From Streptomyces sp. HD (lineage in GTDB: Bacteria; Actinomycetota; Actinomycetes; Streptomycetales; Streptomycetaceae), in contig NZ_JAQMYP010000050.1 in NCBI RefSeq assembly GCF_028369295.1, positions 1 through 64,000 on the forward strand: a stretch of 64,000 nucleotides of DNA. The letters run 5' to 3'. Under the pieces are notes generated by a model that was given only the letters and a program-made list of their open reading frames with translations, was not told the origin of the DNA and searched no databases. Made by a program: the position numbers and the translations under genes. Shown piece after piece: positions 1-8,195 of the stretch (position 1 is the stretch's first letter; the number at the start of each line of letters is the position of its first letter).

Positions 1-40
1 GGGGGGGGGGGGGGGGGGGGCCCCCCCCCCCCCCCCCCCC
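1..40. other. Homopolymer G20/C20 block, probable assembly or linker artefact
   Basis: The window opens with exactly twenty G followed by exactly twenty C, a perfect self-complementary block. It lies seven bases beyond the stop codon of the first gene. Nothing else in the window resembles it, and such a run is not a known Streptomyces element. The exact 20+20 symmetry suggests a contig-end or padding artefact. Whatever normally lies downstream of the first gene is therefore probably missing. Confidence 0.7.
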
Positions 41-46
41 ACAGCA

Positions 47-1150
47 CTACCTCTCCAGGAAGCCGAACAGCGCTTCCCAGCGCCCCGCGATCTCGTCCGC
101 CCCGTACCTGCGGATGCTCTCCCGCGCCGCGTCACCCATGCGGTCGCGCAGCCCCGCGTCGGACATCAACAGGTCCAGCTTGCGGGCGAGTTCGCCGGTG
201 TTGCCGGGCCTGGCGAGCAGGCCGTCCTCGCCGTCCCGGATGATCTCGTGGACGCCGGGGGCGCAGTCGAAGGCGGTGCAGGGGACGCCCATGGCCATGG
301 CCTCCATGAGCGCGAGCGGGAAGCCCTCGCCCCTGGAGGACAGCGCGAACACCGAGCCGCCCCGCAAGGCGCCCTGCACATCGCTGGTACGGCCCATCCA
401 CTGCACGGAGTCGTCGAGCCCCAGGGCGGTGCACTGCTTCCTGAGGAGCTCCTCGTCCTCCCCGGAGCCGTAGACCTTCAGCACCCAGCCGGGGTGGCGC
501 GGAGCCACCTCCGCCCAGGTGTCGAGGAGCATGTCCACGCCCTTCTCGTCGCTGAGCCGGCCGATGCTGATGACGGCCTTCTCAGTGCGCGGCGAGGTCT
601 CCTCCGGCAGCCAGGGCACGGCGTTCGGCATGAACGAGGCGTTGTTGAGGCCCGCGCCTATCCACAGGTCGGCGTCCTCGCGGGTGAGGACGAGCATCCG
701 GTCGACGTCCGCGTAGTGCTTGAGGACACGCCTGAAGCGCGAGGACCGCTTCGAGGTCTCGAAGGACTCGTGGCTCATCCCGATGACGGTCAGCCCGCCG
801 GTGTCGGCGAGGTTCACCCACTCCATCGCCCACACCTGGGTCACGATCACGACCCCGCCCGGGCGCGCGGCGCGGAACAGGTTCGTCAGTACGCCGGCCT
901 TCTCCCGCATGCTCGCGTCCCGCGCCCGGCCGGGGGCCGGGGGCTGCCCGGCGTACAACCGGGTCGTCGGGTAGGGGAGTTCACCGAGGTCGTGCGGGTC
1001 CTCGGGGGTGGTGATGCCGATGACGTGGACGCGGTGGCCGCGCTCGGTGAAGAGCCGGGCCATCTGGTGGGACCAGCTGGTCACACCGCCCAGTTCGTCC
1101 ACGCTGTTGGAGACGAGGAAGACGTCCCGTCCCGTCGTGCCTTCGGCCAC
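47..1150 (-). CDS. GT4-family glycosyltransferase
   Basis: The 367-aa protein has the two-Rossmann GT-B layout of family 4 glycosyltransferases. The N-terminal domain opens with a glycine-rich loop near residues 18-23 (ELGGVT). The C-terminal domain starts at the typical ISIGRLSDEKG segment (about 195-204) and carries the EGFPLALMEA motif, whose two glutamates (E275, E283) are the family's sugar-nucleotide-binding pair. No signal peptide or membrane segment is visible, so it should act on the cytoplasmic face. The start is a GTG that overlaps the TAG stop of the upstream gene by one base, indicating translational coupling to the GT2/glycerophosphotransferase. By context it adds sugar residues to a glycerol-phosphate-type wall polymer; the donor and acceptor cannot be read from sequence. 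Confidence 0.88.
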   Translation of the reverse strand: MAEGTTGRDVFLVSNSVDELGGVTSWSHQMARLFTERGHRVHVIGITTPEDPHDLGELPYPTTRLYAGQPPAPGRARDASMREKAGVLTNLFRAARPGGVVIVTQVWAMEWVNLADTGGLTVIGMSHESFETSKRSSRFRRVLKHYADVDRMLVLTREDADLWIGAGLNNASFMPNAVPWLPEETSPRTEKAVISIGRLSDEKGVDMLLDTWAEVAPRHPGWVLKVYGSGEDEELLRKQCTALGLDDSVQWMGRTSDVQGALRGGSVFALSSRGEGFPLALMEAMAMGVPCTAFDCAPGVHEIIRDGEDGLLARPGNTGELARKLDLLMSDAGLRDRMGDAARESIRRYGADEIAGRWEALFGFLER

Positions 1151-4020
1151 TATGCCTTCCTCCAGTCGGTGAAGAACTCATCGACGATGCGCTGCGCGGC
1201 CGTGCCCTCGTCGTACTCGCCGAAGTCGGCCACGAACCGCTCCCGCGCCGACGCGTACTTGACGGTCTGCTCCTCCAGCGACTGCTCCCGCAGCACGGAG
1301 TGCAGTTCGTCCTCGGTGCGCACGACCGGGCCCGGTGCGCGTTCCAGCAGGTCGAAGTAGGTGCCGCGGCCCTCGTGCACGTACTCCTCGTAGTCGTACG
1401 GGAAGAACAGCATCGGCCGGTCCAGCAGGGCGTAGTCGAACATCACCGACGAGTAGTCCGTGACCAGCGCGTCGGCGAGCGCGAGGAGCGGCGTCACGTC
1501 GTGGTGGTCGGACACGTCGATGACACGGCCCCGTACGGACGGCGGCAGCACCACGTGGTTGAGGTAGTGCGCGCGGACGAGGAGGACGTACTCGTCGCCG
1601 AACTCCTCCGCGAAGCGGTCCACGTCGAAGGGCAGCGCGAAACGGCGCCCGCCCTGCTGCCGGAAGGTGGGCGCATACAGCAGCACCTTCTTGTCGGCCG
1701 GGATGCCCAGCTCGGTGGCGAGCGGCGGGCGTTCGGCTGCTTCCCGGGCCGCCACCAGCTCGTCGTTGCGCGGGTAGCCCACCCGCAGCAGCGTCTTCTC
1801 GCGCAGCCGGAAGGCCTTGGCGAGGGTGTGGACGTCGTGCTCCGAGCGGATCAGGAAGTGGTCGAAACGGTCCAGGGTGCGCTGTTGTTCCGCCTGCTCG
1901 GGGCGGGACTTGAGCTTCCAGCCGGCCTCGTCGAAGCCCATCCGCTTGAGCGCGGAGCCGTGCCAGGTCTGGATGTAGGTCGTCCCGGGGCGCTTGGTCA
2001 GCTTCAGCGGGTAGCTCTGGTTGTCGATCCAGAACTCGGCGCGGGCCAGCGCCTTCAGGTAGGGCAGCGACCAGCGGCGCACCAGCTTGGCGTCGGCGGG
2101 GAAGCCCTGCGGACGGCCCGTGTACGACCACACCGCCTCGAAGTCGAGACCCTGGCGGCGCATCTCCTCGTAGATCGCCCGGGGGCTGTCGCTGTACTGC
2201 CGGCCCAGATGGCTCTCGAAGACCACCAGCCGCTTCTGCACCGGCATCCGCAGATAGACGTCGTGGTAGACGCGCAGCTTGGTCTCGCCGGAGGTGGCCC
2301 GCTTGCGCAGTGCCTTCGCCTTGCGGTAGCCGGCCTTGGCGAGCCGGCCGGGAGTGCCCTGCAGTCCGCGCAGGACGAGGTCGTTCGCCTTCTTGCCGGG
2401 GACGAGCCGGAACGCCAGATGGCCGCGGGCGGAGATCTCCGGCTCGACCCGGTCGGCGACCAGCCGGGTCAGGCGCGGGCGCACCGGCACCTCGCCGGTC
2501 GCGAGGCCGGGCCGGGTGGCGGTGAGGCGCGTCGTCGTGCGCTCCCCGTCGACGTCCAGGTGGAGCCGTACGTCCCAGACGGCGTCCACGATGCCGAGCG
2601 GGCGCAGCCCCTTCGACAGATTCGCCGAGGCCGCCCAGGACACATACGGGCCCTCGTGCCGCACCGTCGCCACCGGGAAGCGGAACGTCTGCAGGCGCAG
2701 CCCCTTGCGGCGGGCGGAGAACTCCAGCTCGGCGGTGAGCCGGGCGCCGGGCGCGATCACACCGAGCGGGTTGGTGATCCGGCCCGCGAGCCGGACGACA
2801 CCGCCCTGTCCCTCCTGCCGGTACTCCGTGAGCTCGTTGCGCGGGAACAGCTTCCCGACCGGCCGGGTGTGGTAGCCGAGCTCGGTGACGTCCAGGATCC
2901 GGCGCGCGAAGGGGTCCTCGTCGATGTGCTCGGCACACCAGTAGACCCGCCCGTCACGCTCGGTGAGCGGGGCGGAGACCTTGTCACGGTTGGTGAGCGT
3001 GTCCACGGCCGGCAGCAGGTTGTCCCAGTCGCTCTCGCGCAGCAGATACGCGCAGACCGCGTGGATCGGCTCGACCTCGTCGTACGCGGCCGGGTCGACC
3101 GACGCCAGATAGGTGCGGGCGAGGGCGGCGAACTCCTGGCGGTAGGCGGCGTCCCGGAAGGGCAGGTCGCGCAGGTGCAGCACCAGGTCGTGCTTGAGAA
3201 ACTTGACGTCCTTGCGGAACTTCAGCTCCGCCATGTCCTTCTCGGCGAGCAGCGCGTCGACCCGGCGGTGTATCTCCATCCGGTGCGCGAAGTTCGCGAT
3301 CTCGGCCCGGCGGTTGCTGATCGACTTGGCACCGGCCTTCTCGACCACGTTCCAGTCGTAGACCCGGTTCGGTATCAGCGTGATGCGGCGGGCCGCCGTG
3401 TACGCCTGCGCGGAGAAGAGCAGGTCCTCGTAGTGGATGCCGACCGGGAACTCCAAGCCGCCGTCGACCAGCAACTCCCGCCGGTAGCACTTGTTGGTCG
3501 ACAGGGTGTCGAAGACCAGCAGGTCAGGCAGCTCGGCTATCGACTCCAGGGTGCGGGTACGGGCGTACAGCCACGGGTACCACTTGACCTCCTTGCGGTG
3601 CCGCGAGTCCACGTGGACGCGCACGGTGAGGCCGGAGACCAGGTCGGCGCCGGTGGTCTCGGCCGCCTCCAGGAAGTTGCGGCAGGCGTCGCGCTGCAGG
3701 ACGTCGTCGCTGTCGAGGAAGAGGACGTACTCGCCGCGGGTCTGCTGGATGCCGTGGTTGCGGGGCGCGCCGCAGCCGCCGCTGTTCTCGGCCAGCTGGT
3801 ACGCCCGCACCCGGCCCGGGTGCTCGGCGGCGAGCCGGCGGGCCACCTCGTACGAGCCGTCCGTGCTGTGGTCGTCGACGATCACGACCTCGACGCTGCG
3901 CAGTGACTGCTCCAGCACCGATTGCACGGCCGTGGGCAGCCTGGCCTCGTCGTTGTAGACGATCACGACGACGGACATGGCGGGTCGCTGATCCCCGTCC
4001 ACATTCACCCCATTCATCAC
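1150..4020 (-). CDS. Bifunctional GT2 glycosyltransferase / CDP-glycerol glycerophosphotransferase (TagF-like)
   Basis: A 956-aa fusion. Residues about 15-230 form a GT-A family 2 domain, with the VVIVDDHSTDGSYE donor-binding segment and the LFLDSDDVL acidic motif for the metal. Residues about 590-950 match CDP-glycerol:poly(glycerophosphate) glycerophosphotransferases, with the family's TWHGSALKRMG histidine motif and a TDYSSVMFDYALL segment near the C-terminus. A middle domain of about 250 residues is not recognised. It likely builds a teichoic-acid-like polymer from CDP-glycerol and a nucleotide sugar at the inner membrane face. Translation can start at GTG 4020 or at the ATG three bases on; an AGGGGG ribosome site lies just upstream. 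It is the first gene of a two-gene operon and is divergent from the LLM gene at 4235. Confidence 0.88.
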   Translation of the reverse strand: MMNGVNVDGDQRPAMSVVVIVYNDEARLPTAVQSVLEQSLRSVEVVIVDDHSTDGSYEVARRLAAEHPGRVRAYQLAENSGGCGAPRNHGIQQTRGEYVLFLDSDDVLQRDACRNFLEAAETTGADLVSGLTVRVHVDSRHRKEVKWYPWLYARTRTLESIAELPDLLVFDTLSTNKCYRRELLVDGGLEFPVGIHYEDLLFSAQAYTAARRITLIPNRVYDWNVVEKAGAKSISNRRAEIANFAHRMEIHRRVDALLAEKDMAELKFRKDVKFLKHDLVLHLRDLPFRDAAYRQEFAALARTYLASVDPAAYDEVEPIHAVCAYLLRESDWDNLLPAVDTLTNRDKVSAPLTERDGRVYWCAEHIDEDPFARRILDVTELGYHTRPVGKLFPRNELTEYRQEGQGGVVRLAGRITNPLGVIAPGARLTAELEFSARRKGLRLQTFRFPVATVRHEGPYVSWAASANLSKGLRPLGIVDAVWDVRLHLDVDGERTTTRLTATRPGLATGEVPVRPRLTRLVADRVEPEISARGHLAFRLVPGKKANDLVLRGLQGTPGRLAKAGYRKAKALRKRATSGETKLRVYHDVYLRMPVQKRLVVFESHLGRQYSDSPRAIYEEMRRQGLDFEAVWSYTGRPQGFPADAKLVRRWSLPYLKALARAEFWIDNQSYPLKLTKRPGTTYIQTWHGSALKRMGFDEAGWKLKSRPEQAEQQRTLDRFDHFLIRSEHDVHTLAKAFRLREKTLLRVGYPRNDELVAAREAAERPPLATELGIPADKKVLLYAPTFRQQGGRRFALPFDVDRFAEEFGDEYVLLVRAHYLNHVVLPPSVRGRVIDVSDHHDVTPLLALADALVTDYSSVMFDYALLDRPMLFFPYDYEEYVHEGRGTYFDLLERAPGPVVRTEDELHSVLREQSLEEQTVKYASARERFVADFGEYDEGTAAQRIVDEFFTDWRKA

Positions 4021-4157
4021 TACTTACACCCCCTGAAGACGATCACGCCGCCGAGGGTCCACTGAGGTAGATGCCCGGGAGGGCGGCGGGGTTGCTTCCG
4101 TGGACCTGGTGGCACCGGATGTGTACGGAGGGCGAGGGGCCCGTCACTGTCCCACCT

Positions 4158-4182
4158 CTTGTCTGACGGTGTGTCAGGCAAG
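4158..4182. promoter_or_regulatory. Palindromic operator, CTGAC-N5-GTCAG type (site A)
   Basis: A 25-bp interrupted palindrome, CTTGnCTGAC-GGTGT-GTCAGnCAAG, lies 52 bases before the LLM start at 4235. The core CTGACGGTGTGTCAG is identical, base for base, to the core at 6910-6924 and differs only in the spacer from sites at 6021 and 29914. Size and symmetry fit a TetR-family repressor dimer. The cognate regulator is not in the window. Confidence 0.75.
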
Positions 4183-4234
4183 ACCATGTAGTCCACGTCA
4201 CTCGACACGCCGGACCGCCAGTGAAGGGGGCGCC

Positions 4235-5179
4235 ATGCCCGCCCTGCCGCCGGAAGGGCGACGACTCGCCTACGGCATCCAGCTTCCCGTCCAGTCCCAG
4301 AGCACGATCTACGCCGAACCCTGGGAGGCCACCGCCGGCCCCGACGACCTGCTGGCCGTCGCCCGCGCCGCCGACCGGGCCGGCTTCGCCTACGTCGCCT
4401 GCTGCGACCACGTCGCCATCCCGCGCCGCCTGGCCTCCGCGATGAGCACGATCTGGTACGACCCCGTGGCCACGCTCGCCTTCCTCGCGGCGGCCACCGA
4501 GCGGGTACGCCTGCTCAGCCATGTCGCGGTGGTCGGACTACGGCATCCCCTGCTGACCGCCAAGCAGTACGCCACCCTCGATCACCTCAGTGGCGGCCGG
4601 CTGATCCTCGGGGTCGGGGCCGGGCACGTGCGGGAGGAGTTCGAGGCGCTGGGGGTCGACTTCGAGCGGCGCGGGCCCGTGCTGGACGAGTCGATCGACG
4701 CGCTGCGGGCCGCCCTCGGCCCCGAGGAGTTCCCCGAGCACCACGGCAAGCTCTACGACTTCGAGGGCCTCGGCCAGCTCCCGCGGCCCGCCCAGCAGCA
4801 CGTCCCGCTCTGGGTCGGCGGCTCGTCCCCGGCCGCCGTGCGCAGGGCCGCACTCAGGGGCGACGGCTGGCTGCCGCAGGGCGATCCACGCGACCGGCTG
4901 CCCGAGCAGATCGCGCGGATACGGCGGCTGAGGGAGGACGCGGCGGTCGAGGGGGCGTTCACGGTCGGTGCCATCACCGAGCCCCTCTACATCGGGACAC
5001 CCGCCTGGGAAGTCGGCCGCCGCACCCTCACCGGCCGGCCGGAGGAGCTGGCGGAGTCGCTACGGGCGTACCGCGCGATGGGGGTGGACCAGATCCAGGT
5101 GCGGTTCAGGAACCGGGGGAGGGCCGAGCTGGTCGATCAGATCGAGGTGTTCGGGGCGGAGGTGGGGCCGCTGCTGTAG
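4235..5179 (+). CDS. LLM class F420-dependent oxidoreductase
   Basis: A 314-aa luciferase-like TIM-barrel protein. Typical segments include LLSHVAVVGLRHPLLTAKQ (strand with the cofactor-binding loop), the LDHLSGGRLILGVGAGHVREEF stretch found in nearly all F420/FMN LLM enzymes, and a PLWVGGSSPAAV segment before the last barrel strands. It would transfer hydride between reduced F420 or flavin and an unknown organic substrate in the cytoplasm. The ATG at 4235 is chosen because GAAGGGGG precedes it by a good distance and the family's N-terminus begins there. Site A lies upstream, so it is probably repressed together with the SDR at 6088 and the LLM operon at 6956. The choice of F420 over FMN is by family only. 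Confidence 0.88.
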   Translation: MPALPPEGRRLAYGIQLPVQSQSTIYAEPWEATAGPDDLLAVARAADRAGFAYVACCDHVAIPRRLASAMSTIWYDPVATLAFLAAATERVRLLSHVAVVGLRHPLLTAKQYATLDHLSGGRLILGVGAGHVREEFEALGVDFERRGPVLDESIDALRAALGPEEFPEHHGKLYDFEGLGQLPRPAQQHVPLWVGGSSPAAVRRAALRGDGWLPQGDPRDRLPEQIARIRRLREDAAVEGAFTVGAITEPLYIGTPAWEVGRRTLTGRPEELAESLRAYRAMGVDQIQVRFRNRGRAELVDQIEVFGAEVGPLL

Positions 5180-5201
5180 GGGCGGCCCCACCCGGGGCGG
5201 C

Positions 5202-5921
5202 TCAGTAGGAGCCGTTGGCCTGCCAGAACGCCCAGGCTTCGCAGGGGCTGCCATAGCGGTCGTTCATGTAGTTCAGGCCCCACTTGATCTGCGTGGCCGG
5301 ATTGGTCTGCCAGTCGGCTCCGGCGGACGCCATCTTGGAGCCGGGGTATGCCTGTACGAGACCGTAGGCACCGGAACTCGGGTTGACCGCCTTGTAGTTC
5401 CAGCCGGACTCGTGGTCCACGATGTTGCTGAAGCACTGGAACTGATCGCTGGACATCATCTGCCGCGCGATGGCCTTGGCGTCGGCGGCGGTGTACGAGG
5501 ACTGCGGCGCGAGGCTGATCGGGGCCGAGCCCGTCGACGAGCGGGCCGCCTTCTGCTGTGCCTCCTGGCGCTCCTTGGCCTCCTGCAGGGCCTTCTGCTG
5601 GTCCGCTTTCTGCTGAGCCGCCTTCTGCTTCGCGATCGCGTCCTGTGCGGCCTGCTTGCGGGCCGTCTGCTCCGCGGTTCTTCGCGCGCTGTTGTCCGCG
5701 GCGATGGCCTGGGTGTCGGCCTGCTGGGTCAGGGAGGCCGTCTGTATCTGGGCCTGCTGTCCCATGGGCAGGTCCGCGAGGAGGGTCGAGTCGCTCGCCG
5801 TCGTCTCGGTGTCGTCCGCCGACTGGTGGGTGCTGCTCTGGGCGACTCCCGTGACGGCGCCGACCGTGGTGACTGCGGTGGCCGAGGCCACCGCGAATCC
5901 CCGCACTAAGTTCCCGCTCAC
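5202..5921 (-). CDS. Secreted lytic transglycosylase (SLT domain)
   Basis: About 239 aa: an N-terminal hydrophobic export segment, then a Gln/Ala/Lys-rich predicted coiled coil (about residues 85-150), then a C-terminal lysozyme-like SLT domain. The catalytic glutamate sits in the NIVDHESGWN motif, followed by PSSGAYGLVQAYPGSKM and the end motif WAFWQANGSY. It should cleave peptidoglycan outside the cell during growth or spore formation. The GTG at 5921 is preferred because an AAAGGA site precedes it by six bases; in-frame ATGs at 5993 and 6002 would add about 25 residues without a ribosome site. It is transcribed toward the LLM gene and is divergent from the SDR at 6088, so the intergenic region with site B is shared. 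Confidence 0.85.
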   Translation of the reverse strand: MSGNLVRGFAVASATAVTTVGAVTGVAQSSTHQSADDTETTASDSTLLADLPMGQQAQIQTASLTQQADTQAIAADNSARRTAEQTARKQAAQDAIAKQKAAQQKADQQKALQEAKERQEAQQKAARSSTGSAPISLAPQSSYTAADAKAIARQMMSSDQFQCFSNIVDHESGWNYKAVNPSSGAYGLVQAYPGSKMASAGADWQTNPATQIKWGLNYMNDRYGSPCEAWAFWQANGSY

Positions 5922-6020
5922 ACGTTTTCCTTTCACCTTCGCCGGATCAAGAGGGTTGAGCGTCGCAAGATTAGAACGGTTGAGCGGCCTCATTGGCTGC
6001 ATCGGCTTCGGCTCTTTTAT

Positions 6021-6035
6021 CTGACGGAGCGTCAG
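6021..6035. promoter_or_regulatory. Palindromic operator, CTGACGGAGCGTCAG (site B)
   Basis: A 15-bp palindrome with CTGACG/CGTCAG arms, flanked by TAT and GTA that extend the symmetry. It lies about 52 bases upstream of the SDR start at 6088, in the region divergent with the transglycosylase gene. The left flank TTTATCTGACGG is close to site E (TTATCTGACGGG at 29914). A TetR-type repressor site is the best guess. Confidence 0.75.
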
Positions 6036-6087
6036 GTATGGCGCTACGATGCGGAGTCCACCGTGTCCACCGTGTAAGGGGGCCGTA

Positions 6088-6858
6088 ATGGGCAAGCTCG
6101 ACGGACGGGTCGTCATCGTCACCGGGGCGGCGCGCGGGCAAGGGGAGCAGGAGGCGCGCCTCTTCGCCGCGGAGGGGGCGCGCGTGATGGTCGCCGACGT
6201 GCTCGACGAACAGGGTGAGGCCCTCGCCGAGGAGATCGGCGCGCGATACGTCCATCTCGATGTCGGCCGGGAGGGCGACTGGCAGGCCGCCGTCGCCGCC
6301 GCGCGGGAGGCGTACGGCCAGGTCGACGGGCTCGTCAACAACGCCGGCATCCTGCGCTTCAACTCCCTCGTCGACACGCCCCTCGCCGAGTTCATGCAGG
6401 TCGTGCAGGTCAACCAGGTCGGCTGCTTCCTCGGCATCAAGACGGTGGCGCCGGAGATGGCCGACGGCGGCACGATCGTCAACACGGCCTCGTACACCGC
6501 GGTGACCGGCATGGCGGCCGTGGGAACGTACGCCGCCACCAAGCACGCCATCCTCGGCCTCACCCGGGTCGCGGCCCTGGAGCTGGCGCCCCGTGGGATA
6601 CGGGTCAACGCCATGTGTCCCGGCGCCATCGACACCGCGATGTCCAACCCCTCGCTGCTGGATCCCGATGCGGATGCCGAGGAGACCTCGCGGGCGCTGG
6701 ACGGGCTCTACCGCAAGCTCGTGCCGCTCGGGCGGATCGGGCGGCCGGAGGAGGTGGCGCGGCTCGCGCTGTTCCTGTCCTCGGACGACTCCTCGTACAT
6801 CACCGGGCAGCCGTTCGTGATCGACGGGGGCTGGCTGGCGGGAGTCAGCGTCATCTGA
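6088..6858 (+). CDS. Short-chain dehydrogenase/reductase
   Basis: A 256-aa classical SDR. It shows the TGAARGQG nucleotide-binding glycine motif at the N-terminus, LVNNAGIL, the catalytic serine in the VNTASYTAVTG stretch, the YAATK tyrosine/lysine pair, and the closing FVIDGGWLAG segment. It should oxidise or reduce an alcohol/ketone with NAD(P) in the cytoplasm. The ATG at 6088 is chosen over an earlier in-frame ATG because TAAGGGGG precedes it and the Rossmann strand begins eight residues later. Site B is upstream, and the stop codon is nearly fused to site C of the following LLM gene. It probably acts in the same catabolic route as its LLM and aldehyde dehydrogenase neighbours. Confidence 0.9.
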   Translation: MGKLDGRVVIVTGAARGQGEQEARLFAAEGARVMVADVLDEQGEALAEEIGARYVHLDVGREGDWQAAVAAAREAYGQVDGLVNNAGILRFNSLVDTPLAEFMQVVQVNQVGCFLGIKTVAPEMADGGTIVNTASYTAVTGMAAVGTYAATKHAILGLTRVAALELAPRGIRVNAMCPGAIDTAMSNPSLLDPDADAEETSRALDGLYRKLVPLGRIGRPEEVARLALFLSSDDSSYITGQPFVIDGGWLAGVSVI

Positions 6859-6924
6859 CTGACCATCAGGTATTGACCCTCCATGCCGGTGGTGCCACAG
6901 TCATCGAAACTGACGGTGTGTCAG
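6855..6924. promoter_or_regulatory. Two tandem CTGAC-type operators (sites C and D)
   Basis: Site D (6910-6924) is CTGACGGTGTGTCAG, identical to the site A core. Site C (6855-6869) is CTGACTGACCATCAG, with one arm mismatch, and overlaps the end of the SDR coding sequence. They are 55 bp apart centre to centre, which leaves both on similar helix faces. Both precede the LLM/amidohydrolase/aldehyde dehydrogenase operon, so this operon may be the most tightly controlled target. Confidence 0.65.
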
Positions 6925-6955
6925 AAATCTTCGGGACCGGGGACGGTGAACCTCC

Positions 6956-8074
6956 TTGGAATTCGGGCTCTTTGTACAGGGATACGTGGGCAAGCGCGCC
7001 GAGACCGACCCGCTCGCCGAACACAAGGCGCTGATGGAGGAGACCGAGTACGTCATCCAGGCAGACGCCTCGGGCTTCAAGTACGCGTGGGCGTCCGAGC
7101 ATCACTTCCTGGAGGAGTACTCGCACCTCTCCGCCAACGACGTCTTCCTGGGCTACCTGGCCCACGCGACCGAGCGGATCCATCTGGGCTCCGGGATCTT
7201 CAACCCCCTCGCCCAGGTCAACCACCCGGTCAAGGTCGCCGAGAAGGTGGCCATGCTCGACCATCTCTCCGAGGGGCGCTTCGAGTTCGGCAGCGGACGC
7301 GGCGCCGGGTCGCACGAGATCCTCGGGTTCCTCCCGGGGATCACCGACATGAACTACACCAAGGAGATCTGGGAAGAGACGATCGCCGAGTTCCCGAAGA
7401 TGTGGCTCCAGGACGAGTACGTCGGGTTCCAGGGCAAGCACTGGCAGCTGCCCCCGCGGAAGGTCCTGCCGAAGCCGTACGGGAGGTCGCATCCGGCGAT
7501 GTGGTACGCGGCCGGGTCGCCGGCGTCGTACGCCATGGCGGCGAAGAAGGGGCTCGGGGTGCTGGGCTTCAGTGTGCAGAAGGTCGCCGACATGGAGTGG
7601 GTGCTGGAGCAGTACAAGACGGCGGTCGTGGACGCGGAGCCGGTGGGGGACTTCGTCAACGACAACGTGATGGTGACGACGACGGCGATCTGTGCGCCGA
7701 CGCACGCGGAGGCGATAGAGATCGCCGTCAGCGGTGGTCTGCACTACCTGCCCTCGCTGGTCTTCCGCTACCACGACACCTTCCCCCGCCCCGAGGGCTT
7801 CCCCGTCTGGCCCGAGACGCTGCCCGAGTACACCCCTGAGTTCGTCGAACTCCTCATCGAGGAAGAGCTGTTGATCTGCGGGGATCCGGACGAGGTGTTC
7901 CGGCAGTGCAAGCGGTGGGAGCAGGCCGGGGCGGATCAGTTGAGTTTCGGGCTGCCGGTGGGGGTGCCGAAGGAGGAGACGCTGCAGACGATTCGGCTGA
8001 TCGGGGAGCACGTGATTCCGAAGATCGATACGGATCCTGTGCATCGGACCACGCGGTTCCGGAGGGGTGCCTGA
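6956..8074 (+). CDS. LLM class flavin-dependent oxidoreductase (luciferase-like)
   Basis: A 372-aa protein of the longer, bacterial-luciferase-like LLM subgroup. Features include WASEHHFLEEYSHLSAN near residue 42, the KVAMLDHLSEGRFEFGSGRG cofactor-loop segment, and a C-terminal CGDPDEVFRQCKRWEQAGADQ stretch usual in alkanal/alkane monooxygenase-like members. It is expected to use reduced flavin (or F420) on an unknown substrate. The start appears to be TTG at 6956, the only initiator that gives the family's usual beginning (EFGLFVQGYVG); the upstream ribosome site is weak (GGGGACGG). It heads a probable operon with the amidohydrolase (gap 121 bp) and aldehyde dehydrogenase, behind sites C and D. 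Confidence 0.87.
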   Translation: MEFGLFVQGYVGKRAETDPLAEHKALMEETEYVIQADASGFKYAWASEHHFLEEYSHLSANDVFLGYLAHATERIHLGSGIFNPLAQVNHPVKVAEKVAMLDHLSEGRFEFGSGRGAGSHEILGFLPGITDMNYTKEIWEETIAEFPKMWLQDEYVGFQGKHWQLPPRKVLPKPYGRSHPAMWYAAGSPASYAMAAKKGLGVLGFSVQKVADMEWVLEQYKTAVVDAEPVGDFVNDNVMVTTTAICAPTHAEAIEIAVSGGLHYLPSLVFRYHDTFPRPEGFPVWPETLPEYTPEFVELLIEEELLICGDPDEVFRQCKRWEQAGADQLSFGLPVGVPKEETLQTIRLIGEHVIPKIDTDPVHRTTRFRRGA

Positions 8075-8081
8075 TCGTCGT

Positions 8082-8160
8082 TGGCGGCTGCGGGTTCGTG
8101 GGGGCCGGTCGCGCACACGCGGCGGAGCCGCAAATCGACACAGCCCCGCGCCCCTGAGGG
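8082..8160. repeat. Dispersed Streptomyces-type intergenic repeat (copy 1)
   Basis: The gap between the LLM and amidohydrolase genes contains a GC-rich unit running GGCTGCGGGTTCGTGGGGG... to ...CCCCGCGCCCCTGAGGG. It can fold into a long hairpin and shares its ends with 40051-40098. Repeats ending in CCCCGCGCCCCTGA are common between Streptomyces genes. It may attenuate or stabilise the operon transcript. Confidence 0.5.
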
Positions 8161-8195
8161 CATCCAGCTCACCGGCATTCAAGGAGGCAAGGCCC

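Noticed and set aside
1..40. G20/C20 block as a chromosome telomere
   Set aside because: Streptomyces telomeres are sets of different palindromes, not homopolymer runs; the exact 20+20 form points to an artefact.
1300..3906. A long open frame on the plus strand antisense to the GT2/glycerophosphotransferase gene
   Set aside because: It is an antisense shadow of high-GC coding DNA; the translation is low-complexity Arg/Ala/Gly-rich without domains, while the opposite strand encodes a clear protein.
5922..6002. Longer N-terminus for the lytic transglycosylase starting at 6002 or 5993
   Set aside because: No ribosome site there, whereas AAAGGA is well placed before GTG 5921 and the export segment starts directly after it.
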